Of a stretch of 64,000 bases of DNA, positions 24,092 through 35,500 are shown one piece after another. Numbering within the stretch: position 1 is the first letter of the stretch; every line of letters begins with the position of its first letter. Source of the stretch: Medicago truncatula (lineage: Eukaryota > Streptophyta > Magnoliopsida > Fabales > Fabaceae); contig NC_053048.1 of NCBI RefSeq assembly GCF_003473485.1, positions 50,713,755 through 50,777,754 on the forward strand. The letters run 5' to 3'. The translations under genes were made by a program, and so were the position numbers. The notes under the pieces were generated by a model that did no database searches, was not told the origin of the DNA, and saw only the letters and a program-made list of their open reading frames with translations.

Positions 24092-24099
24092 GGCTTGAA

Positions 24100-24166
24100 A
24101 ATATGTTTGTAATTGGGAAGCATCCCTCACCTCACAAGCCAATTTTGTAAAGTTGAGTAAGTATTA
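24100..24166. repeat. Possible LTR-derived scrap
   Basis: The phrase 'catccctcacctcacaagcc' followed by 'ttttgtaaagttgagt' resembles a motif I recall from legume LTR elements. It is short and undelimited. Confidence 0.25.
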
Positions 24167-24434
24167 AGAATTTCTGTATATAGTGGCTTAATAATCGTTG
24201 CTGCTACCTAGTAGGAGTTTTGCACTTCTATTCAATATTTCACCAAATCTCGTTCAGCTTATTCATTTGCTTGAAGAAAAAACTCCAATGGTATAAGCTG
24301 AGATTTTTTAGAAGAAATTAAATGTTATTTGTATTGATGTTCTAAGGTTTTCCTATACCCCAGTTAATTAGAGTGTTCTTGATATGCATTAGAAACACGT
24401 ATATATCATGGAAATGTATCGAGGAACTAACCAT

Positions 24435-26168
24435 ATAGATCAGTGTTCTTCCTCTCAGGGAGCAGACAAAGGAGAAACTTGGGAGCCCCAGGAAGTTTAG
24501 ACTGAACGGGTTCAAGCATTTTCTCAACTCTGACCACAGGCGGAGCAAGCCTAACCTGACCATTTTCTTCAAAGACATCAAAAGGTTGTTCAACAAGTTA
24601 CCAAGAGCAAACGAAACAGAATGGAGTTAGCCCCTATCTATATTTCAGTAAATATGCTGTAATAGAACTTACAATTCCTTTCATTCCTCCACATTTGATC
24701 AGAACCCTCACAAGTCCCTGCACATCATATCGCGCAGAAAAGTTCACCACATACCATTTCTCTATTTTAACAGGTTGCACAATTTTCTGGGAACAGTATT
24801 CGAATCATTAGGAAAAATATGTTATAGATGACAAACGCCAAAAAAATAAAAATGTAACTTAGATTTGACACAAATAATTAGCCAGAAAGTAAAACATCAT
24901 CTCACTAAAGAACATGCACAACAATATATCTAAAACAAGAGAGTATGGATTCAGCTTGCAGATGGTCGTACTACAGATAAAACCATTAGTTGTACACAGT
25001 TTCAAGCTCACAAGAAGCAATTCTAGCAACACAATTAGCACACTTATATATTAAGTAAAATTCAAGTGAATCCCAAAAATTTAATGTTTTTTTTTTACAA
25101 CATAAATTTCACCAAATAATAAAAGAGATGGTGGGGAAAAACATTGGCACAGCCATATGAGCTTACTATATCTATCAAACAGGAACAGAAAAATCACTTC
25201 AAAATGTTAAGAGCACGCATGTAACTTTTAAAAATGATGTTAAACATTCAAAAATCATCGAGAAGTTCAGGGCACACATGTAAATTTCAAGTATGATGCT
25301 AAGCATTAAAAAAAAAACAGCCATTTATTATTCAATCGCTCAAATTAGATAGTAAAAGCTTTATTGTGTGGCTTTTCTTGCAATATTTTCAAGAAAAATA
25401 AAAAACAGACACTCGCTAACAGCTTCTCAATAAAAGACGAATGGGGGATGACCATGAAAAAAAATAGGGATTTTCAGGAAAACAATAACAAAAGATACGT
25501 ACCATGGGTTCAGAGCCATAGTCTCTTGTTTTTAACGCCTGTAAATGATATTCAGTGATGCGACATTCATATGACAATTCATTACTCGATATATATCAAA
25601 GAGACTTACATCCCCACAGTACCCTCATCCGTTCTTAGGCTTCTGCCTTGACTTTTGCACAAGAGAGGATCATTAAAGTCTGGACAGGGCTTTGGTGTAG
25701 TGTTTCAGGGATACCAATGAGCATATCTAAGTAAAACACATAAATGGTTGAAAATAGTTATCAAACAGTAAAGATAAATCTGCACATCATTCGAGTTTCA
25801 GAAAGAAAAGAAAATTGAATGTTTGTTAATTCATTCATTGATTCTTTTGAATTGTCAAGCACCTAATCTACATCAAATAGGAACATTAGTTTGTGAATTC
25901 ATCCTTGAATTCTTTGAGAAAATGAATTTATAATCTTAACAGTAAAGATGTGAGTTATTGATAAATTTCTAGAGTGACAGAGAGACTAGGTGAGATCGTG
26001 AGCTGTTGATAAATCAGGTAATTTACCTCAATTAGGACATACGTGGGTCGTTTTGGCTTCCTGACATTAATACATGGCAGATCAGCTGAGTAGTGCAAAG
26101 CAATTTTTCGCTGGTTATCGAAATAGTCATAAACTCCAGGAAGAGCACCTCTCTTCTTCAAGGTAAAC
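24435..26168 (-). pseudogene. Argonaute-4-clade relic (PAZ end to MID)
   Basis: Minus-strand exon blocks follow AGO4/6-type Argonautes (RNA-directed DNA methylation slicer family). 26168..26027 ends the PAZ region (DYFDNQRKIALHYSADLPCI, KPKRPTYVL). About 25700..25608 gives CSLVSLKHYTKALSRL, two stops, then SSLVQKSRQKP. 25538..25503 gives ALKTRDYGSEPM. About 24784..24667 gives VKIEKWYVVNFSARYDV. About 24590..24435 gives PFDVFEENGQVRLAPP and KLPGAPKFLLCLLPERK. The two stops (TAA 25673-25675, TGA 25670-25672) sit where Gln-Arg is expected, and a one-base loss follows at QKPK. The PIWI domain with its catalytic residues and the recognisable N terminus are missing, so no slicer could be made. The block order and splice borders are otherwise well kept. 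Confidence 0.82.
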
Positions 26169-26476
26169 CTACAATACCCACATCTTCAAGTAACAATTGT
26201 GAATCCAGGCATTAAGAAAGTTAATAAATGGATATCACATCAACAGGATTCAACTTAAAATGGGATCGAAAATATATAAAGTGGCGCCAAGTTCTGGTGT
26301 AAACATTTTTTTTCTTCAATTTTACCGTTAATTTAAATCATTCAATTCACAATTATGTCCTTTTACCCAATCAAATAACTGAATTTTTTTTTCAAATAAC
26401 CGCGTAAAGTTTCGTAACTTCCATTAATATATTTTTACAAATTTATAAATGATATATAGACTAAGTAAAGCAGACA

Positions 26477-26612
26477 TCCACAAGTCCTAGCTCGACTGGC
26501 AAAATGCCAAAATTGTTAAGCCGGATGTCATGATTGGGGTTCGAACCCCGGTTCCTCCACTTGTGTGTGTGAGTTTATAATGGCTTTGCCATTTCGTCTA
26601 TCTACCAAAAAA
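26477..26612 (+). mobile_element. tRNA-derived SINE with 10-bp target duplication
   Basis: A box (tagctcgactggc), B box (ggttcgaaccccgg) and a 3' A-run, flanked by aaagcagaca at 26467-26476 and 26613-26622. It shares its head sequence with the SINE at 56960-57111 (opposite strand). Confidence 0.8.
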
Positions 26613-26784
26613 AAAGCAGACAGATGAGCACTAACATGTGTCTGCACGCAAGTACTTAGAAAAATCCAATTGAATGTGTGCCTTATAAATCCACTGCAAT
26701 GCACATTCAGATGTCATATTATTTAAATGTTGCAAATATGATAACAAAGCAAAGGACCCCAGTATCATTACTCACAAGGGAATC

Positions 26785-27155
26785 ATTGAGGATTGAAGAA
26801 CCCCTGAGACTTTGAACTTGAATTTTGGCGGCAGAACTTTATCCTCTGATTCTTCTTCAATTGGGTTCTCGAGACTAATCAAATATGTTAACATGAATTA
26901 GTAATCGAAGTAGCCTTTTACAATTAAGTATGTTGATGAATTTGATACTCTATTCCACACCTAGAGATGCTTGAGCAGACATAGCTTGTTAGATTCAAAT
27001 TGATAAGAGAAGTTGCAAGAGATTTTTGGTGAGGTGGTGGGAGAGTGGGAAGGTGCAAGAGTATTGTTGAGATGTGGTGGGGTGGTTGTACCAAAAACAT
27101 TGAGTAATAAGTAAGGAGAAGAGAAGAGACGCACATAACACTTGTTATTTATAAA
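26785..27155 (-). pseudogene. Promoter-like 5' end and orphan exon upstream of the Argonaute relic
   Basis: Minus strand: TTATAAATAA at 27146-27155, a pyrimidine-rich leader, and an ATG near 26988 (MSAQASL) ending at a possible donor. A second block at about 26885-26788 has an open frame (ENPIEEESEDKVLPPKFKFK) ending in a stop. I cannot assign these to Argonaute or to another family. They may be the remains of a first exon or of an unrelated gene. Confidence 0.35.
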
Positions 27156-27654
27156 CAACAAATAAGAGTGTCATATATAATTAACTTTTAAAGAAAAAAT
27201 AAATAAACTCTTTTCTCTTTCTTCCACCATTAAGTATCTCTCTCTTCAACATTTTCGGCTCAAGATCTTTAATGCGTTTTAGAAATAAAATCATCATCTT
27301 CTTCCAGGTAAAGCTATCCTTAACTCCAACCCAAAAAATAATCTCTTCCACCATTGTTCATAGTTCATAATGACTAGTGACTACCGTTATGGCTGATGCA
27401 TAGGGTACCTAAAACCATACCCATCCATGGGTCACATGAATTATTCTGTAGTGTTGCTATAATTTATTACTCTCTTTTTGTTTTTTTTTAACAAGGAGTT
27501 CTTAAATTATATAGAAAATAAATCAATTCAACATATTATAACATTTTTTAAACCCATAGCAAATAATTCATTGGTAAACAATTTGAATAACATGAGTTCA
27601 TGTGATATTATAACACTTTTTAAACCTTTCACCAATCTTGGGTATTAGACTAAT

Positions 27655-28430
27655 TTTTTCAAGATTTGGTTCGTCACAATTAAAAAATATATCCAGTCTC
27701 TACAGTTCATGTTTGATCCATGAATGGAGACTATTTTTTTACAAGCCCCATATCTTTTCAAAAGTTGCGATTTTGGCCCCCTAACTAATTAAAATACAAA
27801 TCAGCCCCCTATGCATTGGATCTTTGGCAGTTTTGGCCCCTAATGCCACTTTTGACTTAGTCTTCGCTGAGGTGCCACGTGTCGACCATTGTGGGTGCCA
27901 CGTCAGGGAAGACTAAGTCAAAAGTGGTTTTGGGGGCCAAAACTGCCAAAGATCCAATACATACAGGGCTGTTTTGTATTTTAATTGGTTAGGGGGGCAA
28001 AAGTGCAATTAAGCCTTAAATTTTTATTTTTTTTGTTGATGAAATATATTGAATTTAACATCTAATTGTTTACGAATTTTTTGAACTATGTATGTATGTA
28101 TAGGCAGGGAGAGTATTCCAGCTATATGGGCAGATGTTCCTCAATATATAACCCAATGTTCAATTCATCCTGAAAATAAATTTACATACAAATTTAATAT
28201 GACACAACAAGGAGTAACATTATGGTGGCATGCTCACACATCAGTTGTATGTGCAACAGTTCATAGTGCTTTTATCATTCAACCTCGTTCGGGTCGATTT
28301 TCATTTTCCAAACCCTACAAAGAAAATTGGTTAGAAGATCATTCAACCTCGTCCGAGTCGATTTTTATTTCCTAAACCCTACAAAGAAAAGGGGTTAGAA
28401 GATATTTGGTGTGTTGTTGTTGTGTGCAGA
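27655..28430 (+). pseudogene. Laccase fragment, copy 1
   Basis: The plus strand (about 28103-28345) encodes a laccase segment around the second copper-binding motif: WADVPQYITQCSIHPENKFT, then TLWWHAHTS and IIQPRSGRF. Laccases are secreted multicopper oxidases of lignin and phenolic metabolism. Only one exon-sized piece is present. Relative to copy 2 it lacks 7 bases in the VFQLFSAW segment (near 28118), shifting frame. Its upstream flank (27655-27745) is shared with copy 2 and is separated from the exon by a MITE (about 27760-28015). Confidence 0.78.
27760..28015. mobile_element. MITE with 'ttttggccccctaac' arms inside laccase copy 1
   Basis: The left arm (about 27764-27840) and right arm (about 27930-28015) are inverted copies of a block running ttttggccccctaac ... 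ggatctttggcagttttgg. The core has CACGTGTC and CCACGTCA words. Laccase copy 2 lacks this insert, so the insertion came after the duplication. The left terminus appears lost. Confidence 0.7.
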
Positions 28431-28744
28431 GGATTCAGAGCATGTGATAAAGATGTATGGAGGGTATTTTGGGGTGTTCCTGAAAATGGATGAAGAAAAG
28501 GAGACATAGGTCATGTACAAAAGTTTCACGTGGAGAGTTTCCTTAAAGATGGTGAATTGAGTCTCTATGATGGATATGTGACCTTGTCACATTGATTAAG
28601 AAATTAGACTCCATGCACACAAAATTGTTAATTTCCGAATCTTTGAAGTTTTGGTTGTCTATGTGAGCATAGATCAAGAGTTTCACTCTTAGTCTTATAA
28701 AATGAGTTTATAGAATTTAGTTAAACTTTAATATAAAAAATCTA

Positions 28745-29231
28745 GGGTTAAATATGTTTTTAGTCCCTATAAATATACCAACTTTTCGTTTTAGTTCCTC
28801 TAAAAATTTTCTTCAACTTTTAGTCCTTATAAAATTTTCAACCATTACTTTTGGTCCCTATTTTTAAGTTAATTTTTGTATTTTTAAATGAAATTGTGCA
28901 GAAATGTTAAGAATATTGTAAAAAAAAATAGAATTTTTTAGCAAAACATAAATTAAATATGAATTTTTAACCTTCAAAAATATAAAAATTCATATTAAAT
29001 TCATGTTTTGTTAAAAAATTCTAAATTTTTTTGAGAGAAATTCTTATAATATTATAAATTTTTCTGGAAAATTTTATTAAAAAATATTAATTCTATATAT
29101 GAGTTTACTTTAAAAGAGGGACCAAAAGTGAAGATAAAAAAATTTGAAGGGACTAAAAGTTGAAGGAAAATTTTAGAGAGACTAAAACGAAAAGTTGGTA
29201 TATTTATAAGGATTAAAAACATATTTAACCC
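28745..29231. mobile_element. Mutator-like MITE, 9-bp target duplication
   Basis: 487 bp running gggttaaatatg to catatttaaccc, flanked by aaaaatcta at 28736-28744 and 29232-29240. Arms of about 90 bp or more contain 'tttttagtccctataaatat'. No coding frame. Confidence 0.88.
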
Positions 29232-29408
29232 AAAAATCTAATATGATGTTGTATTATCATAACTCAATTGGTGTATGCAGGAGTCAGACACTCATGCAAA
29301 TGAACTCTACTATTCCACTTAAAAAATCTAATATATCCTATCATTGCAATACCCCTAAGAGCCGACGCTCAGGCGAATGCACTCTACAAAAAAGTTTGAT
29401 ATTATTTA

Positions 29409-29793
29409 GGTTAAATTGTATTTTTGGTCCCTTAATTATTTAAGTAGTCTCGCTTTGGTCCCTTAATTAAAATTTGATTTATTTGGTTCCTTAACTTCTC
29501 TCTGTTACACATTTTGATCTTTTCATTAGTTTTAATTCAAAAATGTTAAGTTTTCTTCATTTTCTTCTGAAATTTTTTTGTGATTCTTGTTGTTGAAGGT
29601 TGATGGAGATGATATGAAGATGAAAAAGAGGAGAAGAAGATGAAGAAACTCTAACGTTTTTGAATTAAAACTAACGGAAATGACCAAAATGTGTAATAGA
29701 GAGAAGTTAAGGGACCAAAATAAATCAAATTTTAATTAAGGAACTAAAACAATACCACCTAAATAGTTAAGGGACCAAAAATGCAATTTAGCC
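29409..29793. mobile_element. Mutator-like MITE, 9-bp target duplication
   Basis: 385 bp from ggttaaattgtatttttggt to the inverse end accaaaaatgcaatttagcc, flanked by tattattta at 29400-29408 and 29794-29802. It belongs to the ggtccctta-arm group and has no gene inside. Confidence 0.88.
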
Positions 29794-29867
29794 TATTATT
29801 TAATATTGAAAGATGGGTGTAAAATAATTGAAAGCTGGTTCGCTTCTATTATTTTTGTAACTTTTTC

Positions 29868-30345
29868 CAAGATTTGGTTTGTCACAGTTAAAAAGTATAT
29901 CCAGTCTCTATAGTTGATGCTTGATCCATGAATGGAGACTATTTTTTTACAAGCCAAATATTGAATTAAATTTTTTTTTTTTTTTGTTGACGAAAAATAT
30001 TGAATTTAACATCTAATTGTTTATGAATTTTTTGAACTATGTATGTAAAGCCAGAGAGAGTATTCCAGCTATTTAGTGCATGGGCAGATGTTCCTGAATA
30101 TATAACCTAATGTTCAATTCTTCCTAAAAATAAATTTACATACAAATTTAATATGACACAATAAGGAGTAACATTATGGTGGCATGCTCACACATCTGTA
30201 GTACGTGCAACAGTTCATGGTGCTTATATCATTCAACCTCGTCCGAGTCGACTTTCATTTTCCAAACCCTACAAAGAAAATGGGTTAGAAGATCATTCAA
30301 CCTCGTCCGGTCGATTTTCATTTCCTAAACCCTACAAACATGGGC
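29868..30345 (+). pseudogene. Laccase fragment, copy 2
   Basis: Repeats the flank and exon of copy 1. The exon (about 30055-30300) keeps VFQLFSAWADVPEYIT but has stops after YIT and after NMTQ. It retains [17 protein letters not shown]. The phrase 'cattcaacctcgtccg' occurs twice, suggesting a small internal duplication. Together with copy 1 it marks a tandem duplication of about 2.2 kb, later loaded with MITEs. Confidence 0.78.
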
Positions 30346-30399
30346 GTTTTTAAGGCCCAGCTAGCCTGGGCACACGCCCGGGTTCAACCAATACTTTCT

Positions 30400-30640
30400 T
30401 TGTATCGCTATAAGAAATTTGCAAGAAATTTGACTTATAGTAACAGCCAAAATCCGTCACTATAGGGCAAATTTCCGTATTCAAATCTGTTTGTCATTGT
30501 CAAATGGCTGTCACTACATGTTTCCCACATTTACCTACGGAAAAAAATGTAGGTGATTCTAAGGTGACCATTTTAAAATACATTATGGACCTCCTCTACC
30601 TACGGTTTAGCTGTCACTAAAACTTATCATTATTTTTTTA
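30400..30640. mobile_element. Possible CACTA-element terminal fragment
   Basis: A 'ctataagaaatttg' end-like start is followed by spaced GTCACTA words (ccgtcactatag, ctgtcactacatg, ctgtcactaaaac), which resemble CACTA subterminal repeats. No second end or target duplication was found. Confidence 0.35.
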
Positions 30641-32150
30641 TTTTTATATTTTCTATTCTACTATAAATTCTAAAGATGAATAATTCATAAAATTACCACT
30701 AAAATTAATTTAATCAGTATAATAAAATATTATGATCAATATCATTGGAATTTAAAATCGATTACTATAATCAATTTTTAGAATAAATTGTTGAAGTGAC
30801 TTAACTAGAATAATTCTCCCTAACTATGAACTATTATACCATTCACCCAGATCAAAACTCAATACTCACATAGATCAAAATCTATGTATATTCTCCATTT
30901 CTCATTTAAAATATGGTAACGATCACTTCATACATAAAAAAAAAAACTTACAAATCACTTTATACATAGAAAAACTTACAATCACTTCTACAACAAGGCA
31001 TAATAAATCAGACTTTAACTTCTAATTCGTGGATCTTCAACAATAGCGGGTGCACCAAAGCTATTACCAACATCAACAAAAGTTGGAAGTACACCAGTTA
31101 TCAACTCATGTCAATAAGCTAGTAAAATAATCTTATAAGCCTATGAGAAAGAATTGTTACCAACATGATCAACGATGTGTGGTTCAATGACTTGATGATA
31201 TGTTATATCGAACGGGAGATATTCAAGTCAGTTGATGATGTTGATATTATTCAAACATTCATCGCAAATTTGTGTTGAGTTTTTTTAATGATGCTTCTCT
31301 CGATATCCCAACATATGAAAATATAATATGGTTTATAAAAAAAAACTTTACATTTTTTATTTTGATCACATGTATTATTTTTCAAAAATCGCGACTTTTA
31401 TAATAATATAATAATTAAGAGTAATCAGTGTTTATTTTCTTTAAGTATTTCACATACATATAAGATTTAGTATAAAAAATTTGTCAACGTATCCTAGCCG
31501 TATCGTATTCTAAATTTAAAAAAATTCGCGTATCCACGTACCCGTATCATATCCTACCTGCACTCGTATCTGTATCCGGGCTTCATAGAATTCAACTCAG
31601 AATCCCTAAAAAAATATATATATATATAATTCAACTCACAATGCTGAGATAATTAAACCATCATTTTACATCCAAAATATATCTTTTCTTGTGTAAATTT
31701 TTAGACATGTTTACATGAAAGAAGAGAAAAGAAATCAATGTCCTAATAACACAAAAGAAGCGATCCTACAGTACAACTACAAACACACTTGGCACTCCTG
31801 TCACTTCTATTCATAGGATAAAATATTGCACATTTTGTCCCCACGCTTTGTAATGGACATTTTTTTTCTATTTTGAGAGAATCTCAAAGTATACATTCTA
31901 TGAGTACCAGCAAGTTTATTCAAGAAAGATACTAATAAAATTGCAAAGTTTATTCATTCAATTCAGAATCAAAATTAAGAGAAAGAAGAAAACGGTCAAA
32001 TTTGAAATCCAACCAAGAGTGGTAAAATTTTTGCTGGAACAGAGAATTTTTGACTAAAAAATGTCTGATGAGGTAAATAATCAAACTTTATAAAAAATCA
32101 TTTTATACTGAAAATAGACATAAACAAATACAAAATAACTATAGCCTCAT
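30640..32150. other. Intergenic DNA upstream of the CCR4 gene
   Basis: AT-rich. At about 31485-31590 there is a run of degenerate 'gtatcc' words, probably transposon-derived. No gene is supported. Confidence 0.4.
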
Positions 32151-32513
32151 CTATCTCTTCTTTGCAATTCGCATTTTTTTTATGCAATTACTTTCAATTT
32201 CTCTGTAAAACCCTAATTTCGATCCCATTTCCTCTTTCTCTCTCTAAAACCCAATTTTATCTCTCTAACGAACAAATTTCGAAATCCGATTTGTTGCTCG
32301 ATTTATTCATCCACTTTCAATTTCCCTGAAATTCCGAATTAGATCGAAAGGTGGTTTTGAATTGAATTAGGGTTTGAATTGAGGTGATTCAAGGCTGGCG
32401 GGTATTGAGGTGAAGTAAATGGCGGATCCGCCTGGTATCCGCCACCATAAAAATTGCTTGAATTGCGGTGTTGTTACCATTGATTGTTGTTGGATTGCGG
32501 TGAAAAGTGAAGA
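32150..32513 (+). promoter_or_regulatory. CCR4 leader region with telo-box
   Basis: Contains aaaccctaa at 32208-32216 (telo-box, frequent in housekeeping and translation-related plant promoters), ct-rich stretches and an upstream ORF (32419-32520). Transcription start was not determined. Confidence 0.5.
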
Positions 32514-32520
32514 ATGCTGA
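32419..32520 (+). CDS. Upstream ORF of 33 codons overlapping the CCR4 start
   Basis: ATG 32419 opens a 33-residue frame (MADPPGIRHHKNCLNCGVVT and so on, ending KSEEC) with five cysteines. Its stop TGA (32518-32520) overlaps the main ATG (32514-32516) in the arrangement ATGCTGA. In eukaryotic leaders this layout usually lowers main-frame translation or allows terminate-and-restart. Translation of the peptide is not shown. Confidence 0.45.
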   Translation: MADPPGIRHHKNCLNCGVVTIDCCWIAVKSEEC

Positions 32521-35500
32521 ACGTGCTGCGTGTGCATCTTCCTTCTGATATTCCCATTGTAGGCTGTGAGCTCACGCCTTATGTGCTCTTACGCCGGCCT
32601 GACAAGACTGTTACAACCGACGATGTCTCCGAATCCGCTCCTTTAGATGGTCATTTTTTGCGCTATAAGTGGTCAGTGTTTCTCAATTCATTTCCCTCTT
32701 TTAAGCCCTGTTTGGATAAATAACTTAATTGCATAAGCACTTATCATAAATCATAAATAAAATAAAGTCAAAATGTTTTTCATATAAGCTATAAGAAGAT
32801 ATGAAGAGTTGTGTGATTGATAAGCTCAGATAAGTTAATCTGAACATATCCTTAAGTTATGTTTGTTTTTTCTATTGTCATTTTGTCTAATGTGGATATT
32901 CAATTTTCAATTTTGGTGACTTTGGGTAGTTAATTCAGTTGTTTTTGCTTATGTTATAAAAAAAATATCCAGTATCTATCAGCTTATCAGGTTTTTCTTG
33001 CGGAGTGATACTTTGAGCTTCAATATGTTTGTTGAAACAGTACAATCAAATTTATTTATTTATTTATTTATTTTCCCCCATGTTATTAATTTAGTTTTGT
33101 TTGCATTGTTAATGCCAGTATTATTATTTTTTTGGATAACAGAAGCTCGAGCTAAGATTGTAGTTTCTGGACTATTTCCTGTGTAATCTATATTTTGTTA
33201 CCTTCTACTTTACTTTTCTTTGGAAGCTATTTTGCATCAGCTTTGCTAATTCATGCGATCATTCAAATATTCTCCTGTGTGTACTCCACTGGCTAATGCA
33301 GTTTTGCATGGTTTTATTCACATTCATGTCCCAGGTCTTATCCTTTGCAGTATTAGCGTGCACATGATTTTATTATTCACATATATCGAAATTCAAGTAT
33401 GTGTTGTACATATTATTGTTTCTCAATAAATCACGTGTCATTTAAATTTTAGCCATAAACACCAACAGGATATGGTATTTCTCTTTCACTGATATCATCG
33501 CGGAGAGTGGAGATGGATATTTTCGTTTTGGTTTGTACAAATGGGATTGGTTATAAGTTCTCCTAAAGTTTTTATATTGTTTTTGAACTGTAAAATGAAT
33601 CCTACATTTTCTGCTAGGTATGGTTGATCATTTGAATTGTCGTTTTTTGAATGTAATTAAACACAATATAAAGCATAAATAAAGTCCAGCTATACTACAA
33701 AAACGGTATGGGGTATGCTTTCTATGTAATCAATGATTCAGCATGCTTGTTGGGTGACATCAGCTTTTTCTGGTCCTTCATGAAATTTAGACATAGATAA
33801 TTATTGAAGATTATGGCATTATGGGTCAAAATTTGGACTAGTGTTGCAAGAAATTTAATTAGCAGATAAAGTTGGTTACTTAAATAATTGCTTATGATTA
33901 TTTTGATTATGTTCAAGACCAATTTGATCCAGAATACCTTGTGTAATTTTCCTGTTGATCTGTTATAAAAGTTGAACTTCTTACGTCTCCTATTTAACAA
34001 TATCATTTGATTTGGTAGGTATCGTGTACAGAGTGATAAAAAGGTTGCTGTTTGTAGTGTGCATCCATCCGAGCAGGCCACATTGCAGTGCCTAGGTTGT
34101 CTTAAGGCTAAAATACCTGTTTCCAAAAGTTACCATTGCAGTCCAAAGTGTTTCTCAGATGCATGGCAGCACCACCGAGTCTTACATGACCGTGCTGCAA
34201 GCGCAGTTAATGAAAATGGAAATGAGGAGGAGGAGGTATTTGGGAGATTTAATAATTCTGGGTCTGGGTCAATCAATACCAGCTTATCCTCGTCTGCTTC
34301 TAGTGCTAACCTGACAAATGGGTCTGCAACTGTGTATCCTACAACTGTTTCACAACGAAATGGCGGTGAAACTTGGTTTGAAGTTGGACGATCAAAGACA
34401 TATACCCCATCAGCCGATGACGTTGGTCATGTCCTTAAATTTGAGTGTGTTGTAGTTGATGCAGAGACAAAACTTACCGTGGGGCACACAAACACTATAC
34501 TAACTTCACGGGTCATTCCAGCTCCCTCACCTATCCCTCGCCAACTGATACCTGTTGACGCGATGGGTAGTTTGGATGTGGATGGGCGTATAACATCATC
34601 AGGAACTTTTACTGTTTTATCATACAACATATTGTCTGATTCATATGCCTCAAATGATCTATACAATTACTGCCCTTCATGGGCTCTATCCTGGCCGTAT
34701 CGCAGACAAAACTTGTTACGAGAAATAGTTGGTTACCGTGCCGATATTATTTGTCTCCAGGAGGTATATAAATGTTATTTGTCTATGGTTTTATTGTTGA
34801 GAAACTTAAATTAATAAGTGTGCTGATATTCAACTCATCTTATTCAAGATATTTCTGGGTTGATGTTGAATAAAAAACATCTGTTTTATTGTTCCATATG
34901 AGATTGATAGTCCCCTATTAATTAAAAGAGTGTATTTTAGACAAAATAAGAGGACTTAAAGGGAAATCAATAACTGTAACAGCTATCATTGAGGCAGCAA
35001 CAGGAGTTATTTAGAAGAGTGGAAGTTAGTTACTTGAAAAGGATAAATAGGAGTCAGTTAGTAGTGAGAAAACAGTTTGCTGTATTTCATATTGTGTAGG
35101 CGAGAAAAGGCCTCTCAAATGTTTTAGAGTGTAGATTCTCATTTTATGTGTGCTCTCATTTTTTACTCTGGTTTAGTTCTTGCCCCATTGATGCTCAACC
35201 ATTTCTTGTGAACAGTAAGTAATTCAATTTAGTGAATTACCAGTCTTAACATAGATGTTTTTGGATCGCAAAAGCTTGACTGATGTTGCCTTTGGTATAT
35301 TTGAGCCTGTCTAATTTCCTTTTCCTTTTAAAATCATAGGTGGATTCTTTTGGGCTGTGGTATTGTGGTGGGATGATCCAGTTAACCCTAGTCATTTTGT
35401 GATAGAATACATTTCTTCCCCCGTTAATCTAACTCAACTAAATTCTTCGTATTTGTATGTTGCATCGTATATTCTAATAGGCTCTCTATCAGCTAACATG

